Assembly: GCA_963691655.1 (NCBI GenBank) | Contig: OY829329.1 | Coordinates: 16,878,708-16,942,707, forward strand | Length of the DNA stretch: 64,000 bases | From: Toxonevra muliebris | Taxonomy: Eukaryota; Arthropoda; Insecta; Diptera; Pallopteridae | Direction of reading: 5' to 3' | In this document: one piece after another, positions 11,291-23,240 of the stretch | Position numbering within the stretch: the first letter of the stretch is position 1 | Layout of the letters: each line of letters starts with the position of its first letter | The notes under the pieces: generated by a model | What the model was told of the DNA's origin: nothing | Databases searched by the model: none | The model's input: only the letters and a program-made list of their open reading frames with translations | Translations under genes and position numbers: made by a program

Positions 11291-12829
11291 TATTAGCAAA
11301 CCCTCTTACAAATTTTTTTATACTTTTTTTAATTTAAATGTCATATTAAAGACATGCTAGTCTGTAAGGACCCAGTAACTGGTGCTAGATTTGCGGAAGA
11401 AATCTCTTTATGAAAAAACAAATACCAAAAGAGAACCAAACTACTCGTTGGTGTTTGTTTTGTTATTAGTGTATGCGGATTATTCGTTAGATAATTCTCA
11501 GAGATGCCGTTACTCATGTCTTTTCTCTCTCATTTATTATTTACTCCCGCTTAAGCAACGATTTTTTCAACGATGAATGCAATGCTTGGTTCAATGAGCG
11601 AATTTTAAAAAACTTCCGACGCTAATATTTTGGAATTGGCTTAACCGATTTTAAATCTGTACATGAATTTGTAAACATTTATCGACGCGATTTTTTACTA
11701 TTTAATGTTATTCATGTTTGTGCAGCAAACAATATAATTTGGTATGTATCTACAGCAATCGAAGCCAATCATCTTAATTGTTATGCAAATAGCAACCATT
11801 TTCTTAAAGCGCATTTTTTACATTGTAGCCGCAAATAACGAATTAACTTTCAATGAGGTACATACTCATACACACATACATACGAGTAAATACCAATTAC
11901 GAAGATGTCAATTAATGATTAAAAAACATTTACCGCCAATTTTAATGGCATACAACAAAAACATATAGACAGTAAGTAACAAAAGCGCGCACGCGTGCAT
12001 TTATCTCCATGTAAAACAGCATACAAGTTTCCTTGTATGAATTTACATACGTATGAATGTTTGTGTGCGATTGTGTGTGCTTGAGTGACTTTCACTTTGT
12101 ATTTAGTTATGTATGAAATGAAATTAAAGCGAATCGTGTTTAAATATCAATTGTCAATATCAACATAACAAGCATAATTACTTTATCTAACTACATAGCA
12201 AACAAATTCCATACTTCAACTATGGTATAATAAAAATTGCCACTACTGTAGATGTCATTGCATTATACATATATGGTACTTATACTAGTGAAAAAAAACT
12301 GTGTTATAAGACTAGAGCTTCGGTGGGTCGGTGATTCTTAAATAAGAGAAAATTTGATAATTTTTTTGATGAATTATTCGCAAGGTTTTTTGCTTTTTTA
12401 GAAAAATCAAAAGATTTTCAATGACTTAAAGTTTAACTAGGCTCAGTCGTCTAAACTACTGACAAAAACAACAAGAACAAAAAAATAACCCAAGAAACCT
12501 AAGTAAAAATCAAGAGAAGTCGAAAGAGAAATGGAAAAAATCGTTTTAGAATACATCAGAAGGATACAGAAGAGGTGAGATGCTCATAGATCATAGCGAA
12601 AAATTGGATGGAGATCGAGCACAACGACTAACAAGTGACATAAAATCCGCTGGGATAACAAAATGATCTGAACTGAGATTACAACGAGGGGTTAGTCGAA
12701 AAGTTCGAAGTTCTCAGATTATCACACAACGAAACTGTGAGCAAGAAGATCTTCCTATAAAAACATCGCTAGTCAATGGATTCAAATAGTCAATAAAAAT
12801 AGAATAAAAGACCGCATCTCCCGGGGTCT
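11291..12829. other. Non-coding stretch with CA-type microsatellite
   Basis: Contains ACATACATAC/CACACAT simple repeats near 11860-11890 and TGTGTG near 12060-12080. No gene is visible. 12540-12800 is less AT-rich and may be further LINE debris, but no motif was recognised. Confidence 0.35.
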
Positions 12830-13170
12830 ACGTCATAAAGAAGACTATACTGACGGATCCAAAACCTTAAACGATACTGGATCTGGTTCATACTTGGACG
12901 AAGAAACGTTTTTACCACGGGGCAGATGGTGATCCTGGATGTTGCGTGCTGGATAATTGAGAAAAGATGTCGTGGGAAGTGCATAGGCGTCTGTATTTAT
13001 AGCCAGGATGCACTGCTAACCCTGTTAGCTCTTCAAAATTGGTCAACGAGTGTTAAGCAAAACCAAATAATGCTGTAAGACACAACAAGTTATGTCTTAT
13101 ATGGTTTTCAGGATACTGTGGTATTACAGGGAATTAATTGGCCGACAAACTGGAAAACGTATCTTCTGAA
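12830..13170 (+). mobile_element. LINE RNase H fragment
   Basis: The plus strand reads YTDGSKTLNDTGSGSYLDEE at 12848-12907. This matches the RNase H segment at 29450-29731 (YIDGSKNSNGTGSGWYLDDE). After frame breaks there is a relic of the WVPGHSGITGNELADKL motif near 13100-13160. Its position upstream of an endonuclease-RT linker segment is not the order within one element, so it is a separate insertion or a rearranged piece. Confidence 0.6.
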
Positions 13171-13178
13171 ATTGCATC

Positions 13179-14668
13179 ATGGGGTCCGGAACTTTTCTTG
13201 GCATAAGCTCTGAGGTGGTCATGCGTTGGATCAACGACTTCGTGAGTTCTACTCACAGGAAAAAAATGTTCCGAGCTTGGCTCTTTATATCAAATTGGAT
13301 ATTGCCTTTTGTGAGGGAGAACCTATACGCTATACGAATCGTGGAAGGACAAACTGGGATAGATTCAGATCATCTCTAATTGCTCAACTTCCCGACGATC
13401 CGCCAAACAACATTGAGTCTATACAGCATTTAGACAGTATGGCCGCATGTGAAACAGCGACCAAAATATTTTGTCGATCGAGAATTTCCACAGGTAAGCC
13501 GAAACTACCGTGGTGGTCTACAAGCATAGCCGCTAGAAGGAGGGAGACTCGACAATACAGCTAAACGTCTGAATGCGTTGGCAAATTTAAGAAATGAATC
13601 CGAGCAGCAAAAAATCCTCTTGGGAAACTTTTAGAGGTTAGATAGAAAGTACCTCAGAATCAAGTCGACTGAGGAAAATTCTCTCCACTAGCCTAAATAT
13701 GCAATCGCTCATGGCGAAAGCCGACGGCAGCTGGACCACATCTAGTGCAAAGACATTTGAACTCCTGGTCGACACACATTTCCAATAAGCCTCGCATCTT
13801 TTCTATTAAAGGTATTTGAAAGACTAAAAGATGAATATCCAAATGAAGCTGACACTTTACCAACATGCTTATATGAAGGGCAGATCTGTTGAGACAGCGT
13901 TACATGAACTAGAGTACAGTCGATTGAAGAATCCCTGAACTACAAAGAATTCACACTTGCGACCTTTCTTGATATAAAAGGAGCATTCAGTAACATCCTC
14001 CTATCAGTATCACTGCAGTACTGATCTTGGGGAGGATGAGTCTTTTGCGGTTTGGTATTTCTTCCATCAGAAAGTTTGCGGTCAGGGGTGCTCCGCAAGG
14101 AGGTGTCTCCTCTCCGTTCCTCTGTAACCTTGCTATAAATGATCTAACGAAACTCGAAAAAACTTGGCTGATAGTCAGGCGGCAATAAAATCAATTCAAT
14201 GTCCTACTAATAACTCCAAAGTTACCCTATAATGCAGATCGTCTCTTAACGAGACAGCCACGGCATAGTACGAAACTCTGCAATTCACTCATCACTGGTA
14301 ATGTATGTATACAACTTTCAACGTATAAGCTTCTAATTAAAGAACACAGCAGGTGGAGAGTTTAACCAACTTGAGCTATTACCAGACAGTTTTGGCCGAT
14401 GCCTAACCATAACCTGGATTAATTTGGGTCGTATCCACATAAGTAGGGTAGTTTCTATACTCACCAGGCACTACCTCATTGATAGCCATGCTCGTAGACT
14501 AGATCTTCTCTATAATGACTTCTGCAGAAGCTGTAAGAATGAAGAGGAAGAAGAAACCATTTTCCACCTTAAATCCAATTGCCCTGCACTTTTCTATGCA
14601 AGACTTACAGAACTGGCATCCTCTGACATCAAAGACGTATCACATTTAATTGTAAGCACAGAATGGTT
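13179..14668 (+). mobile_element. Internally deleted non-LTR retrotransposon
   Basis: The plus strand carries, in order: the linker between endonuclease and RT (13226-13560, with TNWDRFRSSLIAQLP and KPKLPWWSTSIAARRR); a pre-RT segment (ADGSWTTSSAKTFELLVDTH near 13720-13785); RT blocks (the HAY.KGRS-like region near 13858, DIKGAFSNI at 13972, GAPQGGVSSPFLCNLAIND at 14089-14146); an RNase H scrap (14170-14270); and the C-terminal zinc-binding motif (CRSCKNEEEEETIFHLKSNC, 14524-14590). The YADD active-site block and the RT thumb are missing between 14146 and 14170. There are many frame breaks. The 3' tail is separated from the body by the mariner at 14671-15958 and resumes at 15961. Confidence 0.8.
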
Positions 14669-14670
14669 TA

Positions 14671-15958
14671 CAGGGTGACAATCGTAAAGTGACGCACACA
14701 TTTCAGCAGTTATTTTCAAAAGGACGTACTTCCATTAAGTACAATTAAGTGTTAACATTGCTGAATATATAAGCATTCATTTGAACCCCACCTCATTCAA
14801 TATAACCTCCTTTAGCCTGCACACATGCCTTCAATCGATCCGGAAATCGTAGGACTGTTCGCCGCAGGACTTCCTGATCAATTTCAGTCCAGGCTTTCTC
14901 TAATGAATTTGTCAGCGACTCCAGACTGTGGTGTTGAGATGCACAAGCCTTACTCTCTAAAATACTCCAAATAGAGTAGTCCATTGGATTCAAGTCTGGG
15001 GAGTATGGTGGCCATTCTTGAGATGTTATGAATCCAGAAAAATTGTCTTTTATCCATGTTTGCGTTAATTTTGCCATGTGGGAAGGTGCAGAATCTTGCT
15101 GGAAAGTCCAGTTTTCATTTCCAAATGTATCTTGGGCCCAGGGAAGAACATGTTCATTTAAAATGCTCCGATAAACAACCTGGTCAATTTTAACACCCTC
15201 TTCAACGAATATTAGAGGGGTTCTGGCATTAGCGGAAACTCCAGCCCATACCATAACGGAAGCTGGCTTTTGAACTCGGCCAACAGTCCTATTTTGTTGC
15301 GATGATGATGTTAGCCACATTCGGTCATTTTGCGCATTGAAATGTTGTTCAACCGTGAAAAATTTTTTATCTGTAAACAAGATATTTTCAACATTTTTTA
15401 ACACGGAGGAGCGTAGCAACGCCTTGCATCTTTGCAGTCGCAAATCTTTCTTTTTTTGTGTCAGATCTTGAGCTTTTCGGAGCTTGTACGGCTTAAGATT
15501 AAGCTTTGATTTTGCAATGATTCGCACTGTTTCACGATTTACTCCTACTTCCTTAGCGATTTTTCTCATTGAGCGCCTTGGATTTCGCTTGATTCGTTTA
15601 CGGATTTTTTCTGTTAAACCAGTAGTGGCAACTGTTGAAAATTTTCCCCGGTCTCTATCTCCAAAACCCCCAGTTTCATTATATCGAATAATAGCTCGGT
15701 CTACCGTACGACTTGACAAATTTAAAGCCTTTGCAATTTGACGGCTACTATAATTTGCCAAATGAAATTTCATAATTTCACGACGAATATTTTCCTTGTC
15801 CATTTTTATGGAAATTTCAAAATGTAATAACAAAAATTCAAATGAAATTAAAAGCAAAGCCAATGATGAATGAATTTGCTTTTTAAATTAAAGTAACGGT
15901 AAATGGCAAAGCTTGCTGCAGAGTATTAAACTTGCGTCACTTTGCAATTGTCACCCTG
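14671..15958 (-). mobile_element. Complete DD37D Tc1/mariner element
   Basis: The 26-bp terminal inverted repeats begin CAGGGTGACAAT and match at 24 of 26 positions (left 14671-14696, right 15933-15958). TA duplications are at 14669-14670 and 15959-15960. The element is 1288 bp long with one open transposase frame on the minus strand. It sits inside the 3' end of a non-LTR element, so it is younger than that copy. Confidence 0.95.
14793..15803 (-). CDS. Tc1/mariner transposase, DD37D, apparently intact
   Basis: The frame gives a 336-residue transposase starting MDKENIRREI at 15803. An in-frame ATG at 15863 would add 20 mostly hydrophobic residues, but the shorter form matches the family's length and begins just before the first DNA-binding helix. 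Two helix-turn-helix units are seen: residues about 12-45 (SSRQIAKALNLSSRTVDRAI) and 76-100 (SMRKIAKEVGVNRETVRIIA). The catalytic triad is Asp145 (ILFTDKKFF), Asp237 (FQQDSAPSH) and Asp275 (PPYSPDLNPMDYSIW), with 37 residues between the last two, giving DD37D (maT-like). The family binds its own inverted repeats and moves the element into TA sites. No stop, frameshift or lost catalytic residue is visible, so this copy could be active; that is inference from sequence alone. Confidence 0.93.
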   Translation of the reverse strand: MDKENIRREIMKFHLANYSSRQIAKALNLSSRTVDRAIIRYNETGGFGDRDRGKFSTVATTGLTEKIRKRIKRNPRRSMRKIAKEVGVNRETVRIIAKSKLNLKPYKLRKAQDLTQKKKDLRLQRCKALLRSSVLKNVENILFTDKKFFTVEQHFNAQNDRMWLTSSSQQNRTVGRVQKPASVMVWAGVSANARTPLIFVEEGVKIDQVVYRSILNEHVLPWAQDTFGNENWTFQQDSAPSHMAKLTQTWIKDNFSGFITSQEWPPYSPDLNPMDYSIWSILESKACASQHHSLESLTNSLEKAWTEIDQEVLRRTVLRFPDRLKACVQAKGGYIE

Positions 15959-15960
15959 TA

Positions 15961-16060
15961 ATTAGGGGGGATTAAGAGTTAACTGCTCACCCCAAGGATA
16001 TCACAGTGGACCAATAGGTCTCAGTGTGTTTTTTCTGAACAGCCCCTAACCTAGCCTAAC
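15961..16060 (+). mobile_element. 3' tail of the split non-LTR element
   Basis: Continues the element of 13179-14668 beyond the mariner. GGTCTCAGTGTG followed by TTTCTGAACAGCCCC and CTAACCTAGCCTAACC also occur, with small changes, in reverse at 23188-23235. The CCTAACCTAACC ending is shared with 27280-27302. Confidence 0.6.
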
Positions 16061-16079
16061 CTTGGTTCCTGCAGAATAG

Positions 16080-16440
16080 CAAAAGTGCTTCGAGACACAT
16101 TCCGACAAGAAATTAGAGAAATTTCTTCTGAAATTGAGAAAGAAGGACCAGAGATTACTTGTGGGCAGCACATGACAAACATGGGCGTCTTCACCGATCG
16201 AACCTGCCGATCTTGTTTTGAGGACGTTGATACTGCTGAGCATTTTCAGAACCAGATTAAGGCTGTTAGGTAATGATGTCTTAAGTAGAAATAATCTTCG
16301 TCTTCCTGAGCTTCTAAGCTTCATCAGTGACACAAAGAAATTCGAGGTTGAGCGACGTTAGACTTTTCTTATACTGGTTCTATTTTGGGTATAGTACAAT
16401 GTTCTTTGAGACTGAGTGCTTTAGTATAGTCTAGCCCACC
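16080..16440 (+). mobile_element. 3' end of another LINE family
   Basis: The plus strand encodes NMGVFTDRTCRSCFEDVDTA followed by EHF, the zinc-binding C-terminus of an insect LINE ORF2. After a frame break come PELLSFISDTKKFEVERR and a stop. The 3' untranslated part (TTGGGTATAGTACAATG, TTTGAGACTGAGTG) is matched in reverse by 29161-29340, so this belongs to the same family as the element at 29161-31740. Confidence 0.7.
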
Positions 16441-18036
16441 TTCTAACTCTAACATATTTTCTCTAAGAAATTAAAGGTAAAAAAGAGATAAGCTCACAAT
16501 GAATAAAGGAATATGGCAGGCTGTAGTCGAATTTTTTTGCAGAGGTATAAAAATAAAAGGAGAAAAATTTGAAACTGAAAGGTTACCTCTTATCAAGACG
16601 AAATTTAACAATAACCAAAAGATCAACGTAGATTTTTGGTAAGCCACAATTAAAGTTGGCTATAAATAAATCCGTGAATTTTCTCTAACATACTTTCAAT
16701 TAGTATTAGTCACCCTCAACTTGTTGTCATCTTGTATTTTATATCCAGTGCAACCACAAAATGTTTGTTAGCTCAAATTACACAAACACCTACTGAAAAA
16801 TCACATCTCCATACAAACAAACATTTGAACACCCATACATGGTAACGACAAAATTGATATAACAAAGTTGTAAAAATGTTCATTAAGTGCGAAAACGACA
16901 ATTGCCATTCAAAAAAAAAAAAACAAAAAAAAAACAAAAAAAACAAACTAACAAAAGAGCAAACAGCAGAGAGTGTAATAGCAGCAAAGACAGCTAAACT
17001 AGCAGCAGCAGCAGGAGGAAAAATAGCAGTAGCAGCAACAAAAGTAATAGCAGCAGCAGGAGCAAATTTTGCAACAGAAGTAGCAGCAACACATCAAACA
17101 GTTGCTGCATGCCATTTGGGATTTGAGCTTAATAATGTGGATGCAACAAACACAAGAGCAGCAAGAAAGAAAAAAATCATACAAATAAAAATATAACTAC
17201 AATATAAAAGTAGAAGCAGCAGCAACATAGAATTGCAATCAACAACATAAGAGTTTCAAACAAAACTCGTGAAGAGTAAAGTAAAAAGGAGCAGCAATGT
17301 TTTGTTGCACCACAACCAGCTATAATCTCGTAAGGCTAAAGTAAGCAAAACACCGACTAACAGCGAGACAGACAGACAAACTTTAAAGACACACTCATAC
17401 ATACATATTGCAATACACACCTCGTATTACTTGTCGACACAAATGTTTTGTGTCACCATTTATGAACACGATACAATTCAGTGAATACAAAATTGCTGAC
17501 ATTACATTTACTACATAGAATGAACATGGGTGAACGGACGGACAAAACTCTGTTAGACGGGCATATCTATGCTTGAAATGAACGTATGTGCAATTCGTAC
17601 TCGTCGAGTAATATCTCGTGGTAATATCCAATAGATGATGTTCAATAATGTAAGCTTATTTGATATCTAATGAATGTTGTTGTTGTTGTTGTTACTTGCT
17701 TCGCGTGAAGCTGCTGGAATTGTTGTAGAGCTACAATATATATTCATGTACCTGTGTATGTGTGTGTGTATGTGTTTGTTTGTGCAGTGATCATGTTAAA
17801 CTCAAAACGACACGTTTTTGCGATGACATGCTTTTGCACTAGACTCCACTCCACTGCACCCAATAAACTCTATCTACCAAATACACTGAAAAAAAAACAA
17901 CTTCACAAAAATTCACAAAAAAAAAAAATAAAATAACTACCTAGATTTCATTGGTATAGTTATGAACGAGAAATAAATTATTATTCCCAGTAAATGCATT
18001 ACCTTAACTATGGACCATTACCCCAAACAGGGTAAA
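16441..18036. other. Non-coding stretch with poly-A and GCA repeats
   Basis: Holds A-rich runs at 16910-16945, a GCA/AGC-rich tract at 16978-17230 and a GTT run at 17675-17695. An open frame at 16876-17196 is only lysine runs and alanine from the GCA tract and is not a convincing gene. The texture resembles an untranslated region or intron of a fly gene, but no splice context was established. Confidence 0.35.
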
Positions 18037-18190
18037 TCCTTCTTTAACCTTTTCGCTCCTACTGGGATTATATGTTCCATCAATTTCGTGTAAGCCATAT
18101 CTTCTATTTTACTGAAGTTGTCTTTAAAAGACTGATGTTGGTTGTTGTCAATCCGTGGATTAGATAAATACAGCGTTGTTGCTGTTGCGT

Positions 18191-18303
18191 TTAACCCAGA
18201 TATGCCCAAATACTTGTATGTAGTAAACTTAAGAAAGTGTTTTTTTATTGAATGTATTCTTGAATATATACCACATGCAGGACATTGGGTATATCTGGGT
18301 TAA
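18191..18303. mobile_element. Short TTAA-flanked MITE (piggyBac-like)
   Basis: TTAA at 18191-18194 and 18300-18303 flank a 105-bp element with inverted ends CCCAGATATGCCCAA / CCCAGATATACCCAA (14 of 15). A TTAA target duplication with CCC-starting ends is typical of the piggyBac superfamily. It is too short to encode anything. It may sit inside a larger TTAACC...GGTTAA pair (about 18037-18487). Confidence 0.65.
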
Positions 18304-18918
18304 TACCTGATTCTATTGACCGAGGCTCATTTAGCAAGCATCATGTCCCACCGGAAAACTTAAGAATCAAGGATTTCTCATAAGTCTCCACCAATTTTTT
18401 TTTTAATTTTAATTTAAAAATATTCAAAATACTTACTAAAAAAACTCAGAGTTTGAGAAAAAAAAACACTGCGGTGAAAGGGTTAAGAACTTAGAATATC
18501 TTCAAAATCAAAAATTCTGGAGAACGTCTTAGAACATGCTTTGCGGTTTTTTTTTGGTAACGCGCGTCCCTCTCCGCTCTAAATGATGCTCACAAGGAAG
18601 ATCAGCTACCAACTTTAAAGCAGTCTTTCAATCATGGGTGGGCCAAAAACGGGCCTGGCCATTTTGTACAAATATCTTCAAATTCAATTTTAAAATTTTG
18701 AATCTCTTTAAGCTTGAATCAAAACATTAACCCTCTCCGTGTCAAAAATATTTTAGGTCGAGCTGAAAACCTGAAAATTAGTAGGAAGCTAGGAAAAATA
18801 ATGTTGTTGGCCTGAGATGTCTCTCCTGGTTTTTAGAGATCAGTATCACCATAAAAAACTTCCTACATCCGAACACAAAAAATTTTACGAAATTGTTTTT
18901 TCACAAAATGAATACTCA
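18304..18918. other. AT-rich non-coding stretch
   Basis: GAAAGGGTTAAG near 18477-18488 is the possible right end of the larger TTAA-flanked repeat, and TTAACCCTCTCCG at 18729 is another similar end. No gene seen. Confidence 0.35.
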
Positions 18919-19231
18919 CAATTGAGAGGCTAAGAGGAAAAGTGGCATAACTTTTACGTTCAGAAAAAAGTGGAATAATTTTACTTAAGAGCAAAAACGA
19001 AACGAAATATGTTCAGAGAAAAAGTGAAACGAAATATGTTCAGAGCAAAAACAAAATAAAAACAAAGTTTGCTCTGAAAGAATTGTTAGGCCTCTTTTGC
19101 TCTTACTTTTAAGTCGTTTCATTTTCACTTTAAGCAGTATTACTTGTGCCGTTCTTGCGCTGGATTTTAAATTATTTTACTTTTGCTCTTATATAAATGT
19201 TAGCCCACTTTTCCTCTCGGCCTGTCAATTG
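18919..19231. mobile_element. Foldback MITE of about 313 bp
   Basis: The 33-bp inverted ends start CAATTGAGAGGC (left) and CAATTGACAGGC (right, complement) and match at 28 of 33 positions. The interior continues the symmetry: GAGCAAAAACGAAAC-type sequence on the left against GCTCTTACTTTTAAGTCGTTTC on the right. No coding sequence. The superfamily is not identified; CAATTG at both ends is itself palindromic, so the target duplication is ambiguous. Confidence 0.68.
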
Positions 19232-19499
19232 TTGTCCAAACTGTTCCCGTCACTATAAATTTGCCTATTATTTTTCCTTTTCAAAATTTGATGTTTTTTC
19301 TTTTAAAAATTTGGTATTTTTACTGTTTCAAAAATGTTCAATATTCAGTAAAAACATTGCGATAACATATATGAAATGCAGATGACTTTTTCTGAATCAG
19401 ATATAGAAAAATTTAAATTTACCGTAATTTTTTGACCTTCAAAGTTGTAATTATGTAATGTCGAATATATTCGACGAAAACATGAAAAGGATTAAGAAC

Positions 19500-20060
19500 T
19501 GCACAGGTGTTGATCAAAATTCAATCTGATTAATGAATGAAAAGTAATGACTAAAACAATCAATCATAAATCACAAACGAATGACTAATTTTTAATAGTC
19601 ATTTAGCTATGTCTCATTGTCTAATGACTGGTTAAGAATTTTAATTGTAACCTTGACTAAAATGATGATTATAATTTGATTTGTTTTTAATACGAAGTAC
19701 CAAGGAAATAGTTGATGGGTTTTGACACATGGGTGAGAAATGTGGAACGCTTTTTTTCTTTTTTTTTGTAATCGTAAATATTTCCTAAAACGAAATTTTC
19801 GAATTATGTATTTATACCGAATGATTAAACACTAAAATTAAGTTTTATTAAAAAACCACTTCTTACTTCACTTAATAAGTTTCAGCTTAAAATTATTCAT
19901 GACACTGTCAATATGACTAAAACTAATGATTGAACGACTAATGACTTATTCATTTAGTGGTGATTGTGACTAAATATTTAATCATGACTAAATCTAGTCA
20001 TGATTCGTTTGTCATAACTAAAATTTTAGTTGATTAATTAGTTGATTGAAAAAAAATTGT
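19500..20060. repeat. Degenerate repeat field, TGACTAAT type
   Basis: Many imperfect copies of TGACTAAA / AATGACTAAT and the complement TTAGTCAT, at irregular spacing. No gene. Confidence 0.5.
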
Positions 20061-20403
20061 TGATTAGATGGGTAGAAAAGCGATGTGGAATATTGATATT
20101 AAAACGCAAAATGTTTGATTTTCTATAGCGAATAGCTTTACTTTAGGCGTCAAAAATTTAGGACTTCAACATAATAAACTCGCCCATCGATTTCAATCAA
20201 CTTACTTTGTGACCTTAAACTCCTCAAAATTATGGGCGTTGAGTCTTTATGTAGGGAAACCCAGAAGTGATATGGAAAATCTGAGAATTGGGTCGAAATT
20301 AGCGATCCAGAATTTAAACATTTGCCATTTGACTTCTGTAAAACGATTATTGTTTAATATAATAGATGCAACTATTTGATCAGTGCAATCGTCTTCGATT
20401 TAT

Positions 20404-20495
20404 TGTGGAACCTCAGAGGTGGAACACGGTCTGAATTGGAACACTGGCTATGTTGAAACACGGGTGGAGTTGGAACACAGCTAGAGTTGGCAACA
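20404..20495 (+). repeat. Short tandem repeat, GTTGGAACAC type
   Basis: Four to five imperfect units of about 20 bp built on TTGGAACACNG with GTGGAGT/TAGAGT linkers. Confidence 0.55.
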
Positions 20496-20849
20496 ACTTT
20501 CAGGAAATTATTTGCAAATTTTAGTTAAAAATAGCATCAAATGAAATGAAAAATCATGTGTAAATCTACATTTTAGGTGAATCTGGTCTTCAGAGACCAA
20601 TTTTTACGAGGAATTTTTTTTCAGAATATGTGGGTGTTTTTGGCACTTTTTTGAGAAAATCCAGAAGATTCCTTTAAAAGGATATTCAAAGGTTATAGTC
20701 CTTCAATAGAAAATAGAGAATATTTGAAAATTCGAGAGCACAAAAAAAAAAAACAATTTTTAACTATTACTTTAAAAATACTTTCCAGATTTTAAGATTT
20801 TTTTGAGATTTTGAATTTGAGCTTATATTACTGAAGATCAGAGCTGTAA

Positions 20850-21560
20850 AAACAGCACTCAATTCGAGTTGCATTCATTGAAATCATTACATTCATTACA
20901 GTCTTTGCTTTCATTTGAAACTTATGACTTTCAAAAATTAAGTCACCAGTCTTTACAAGTCAATGGATGCTCATTGCTTATAGCAATCAGTTTGAGACTT
21001 GAAGGCAAATAAGTTAAATAACTCATTCACATGACTTCACATTATACTTGAAGTCAGATACCGTTTTCATGTCTTTTAGTAGAAGCTCTATGAAATTACC
21101 CATACATATATATTTTTTCTTTATAGCGTTTCGTTGACTTTCAGTAGTAGCAATTTCTCGAAAATGCTGTGAAGCACATCACATAGGCGCAATACCCATC
21201 TTTAATGGAGAAAAATTACCACTAAGTTGTTTCAATGAGTTCAATTTATTTCAATAAAGTCAATTGACTTCAATTTATTTCAGTGAAGTCAATTGATTTT
21301 AAGTGACTTCAATTGACTTTAAATTACTTCAAAATGAATGACTTCAAGTTAATTAATATTTTGTAGAGATCTGGACTGCAAACAAAAGATTGGTCATTCA
21401 TGACTTCAAAAAAATGACTTTAAAAAAAAAAAGAATAAGTCATTGACTTCAACATGACTTCACGGTCTTAATTTTGCATTTGCAAAGAGACTGGAATATT
21501 GCAATTATTTTTTTTTAAAAGTCAATTGGCTTCAAATTCAAATTGCAATCTTTTGATACT
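20850..21560. repeat. Degenerate repeat field, GACTTCAATT type
   Basis: Dozens of imperfect GACTTCAATT / TCATTGACTTCAA motifs, densest at 21240-21480. Period is roughly 10-20 bp and irregular. No coding potential. Confidence 0.55.
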
Positions 21561-23187
21561 TTTTCATAATGATTTTTTTTTTCAGTGTAATAGTGAAATC
21601 GTAAGGTAGTCATAGAGTCGATTTTGTCGATGATGGTGGTGTAGTGTTTCATTGCTACTATCATGTTCTGTCCTAACTATGTATGAAGTTCTTTTATGTT
21701 AAGCTTATGTAGTATGTAGTAGTAGTATAAGCTGGAGATTGTTTTTGTTACTGTTGTTGTTGTTGTTGTTATTTCCATATTTGTCTATTGAGTACTAAAC
21801 AAAACGATACGAATGCCTCCTCAACGTTTTACAACTAAGTTTGTGGCTGAGTAGATAGATACACGAGTTTGGTATATGAAATTGCAGTAGCTACTATGTT
21901 GCTATAGCACCTACTACCAACTATGTAAGTATCTACCTGTGACCAATAACCAACAACAAAATAAACGAATACTGCTTGCAACGGCAATATTGTCTCGCTT
22001 GTGAATGCTGCTGTTGTTGTTGGTGATGGTGGTGATCTGTTGTTGTGGCAACAAACATTGTTACTATCAAACGCTACTTGTAAAAATTAATTCAACTTTG
22101 AAATAGTAGCAAAAAAAAAAAAAATTATAATAAAAAATAGAAAAAAAAAAATGCATTATGCTCTACGTACAAATCTAATGTGGATTTTCTTCTTTTTTCC
22201 TGCTGTTGCTTTTGTTTTTGTTTTTTTTTTTTTTGTTGTTGCTTGCATTTTAAGTTGTTTTTCTGTTGTGTTGTTTCCTTAAATTGTTACAATTTGTTAG
22301 CAATTACCTGTCATTGGATTTTCTGTCTGTATGCATAAAATATTAGGGTCGGAAAAATTTGTTAATTGTTCACCTCTCGTTTGTTTTGGCTTTGTTTATT
22401 CAATGTTTGTTTGTAGTTTGTATACTATTATATTTGACTAGGTGTCTATGTAGTTAATTTTGAAATGTACGAAAAAGTTTTATAAATGTATGTAAGTCAC
22501 GATGATGTTCTTTTCTTAATTTTTGAACTTTCAACTAATTTGCGGTTAAATAGAAGTAGTTCTAAGTAATCTAAGGAGAACTTACTAAGATCAATATAAC
22601 CTATTGATTAATCATACGGAAAATTTTATTCAGTTCCTTTTAAGCTACAAAAATATTATCATAGATACTTTAATGAACCTATCATCATCAAGATTGTTGG
22701 CTCGACGGTGCTACTTGAACTTTGGCTTTGGGAGGAGTATCAAAAATCCTAATATCAGAAGATTCCAGTTCATCGAAATTTCTTAAAGAAACTTAACATA
22801 AAAATGACAGTTCACAAGAGAAAAGAAACTATTAGGTTTCGATTTGTATATTTTTCTGATGAAGATTTTATCGATTGAGTTTAAATTTTGAATATTTCTT
22901 TAACTATGCAGATTTTGAAACTTTTTCTTCAAGATTTTGAACCCTTAAGACCTAAAATGAACTGGTGTCATTAAATCTACTAATGACAACCGTGAAATTA
23001 AGTCTAGAACAAAAAGTGCAGGAAACAATCAACAACCCGAAGTTTATGGATTTCTTATGATATGAAAAGAACTCAGAACTTCCTCTGTTTAGAGAGAAAA
23101 CCAACCCGAATTCTAGCCGGAGTACTCGCGATCATTTCAATAAACTTCAAGAATTAAAGATTTGATTTTTTCTTTCCTGCCCTTAGG
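21561..23187. other. Non-coding stretch with GTT/TTG microsatellites
   Basis: GTTGTTGTTGTTGTT at 21754-21770, TTGTTG with GGTGAT at 22010-22040, and poly-A and poly-T runs at 22110-22240. Nothing else recognised. Confidence 0.35.
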
Positions 23188-23240
23188 TTAGGTTGCTGGG
23201 GCTGTTCAGAAAGAATGTACTGAGACCTAATTAAACCTTT
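23188..23240 (-). mobile_element. LINE 3' end fragment
   Basis: TTAGGTTAGGTTGCTGGGGC, then TGTTCAGAAAG and ACTGAGACC, is the complement of the LINE tail at 15961-16060. Confidence 0.5.

Noticed and set aside
15803..15863. Upstream ATG of the mariner transposase as the true start
   Set aside because: It would add 20 hydrophobic residues not expected in the family; MDKENIRREI at 15803 fits the usual N-terminus.
16876..17196. A 106-codon lysine/alanine-rich frame
   Set aside because: It consists of a poly-A stretch and a GCA microsatellite read in frame; no conserved motif.
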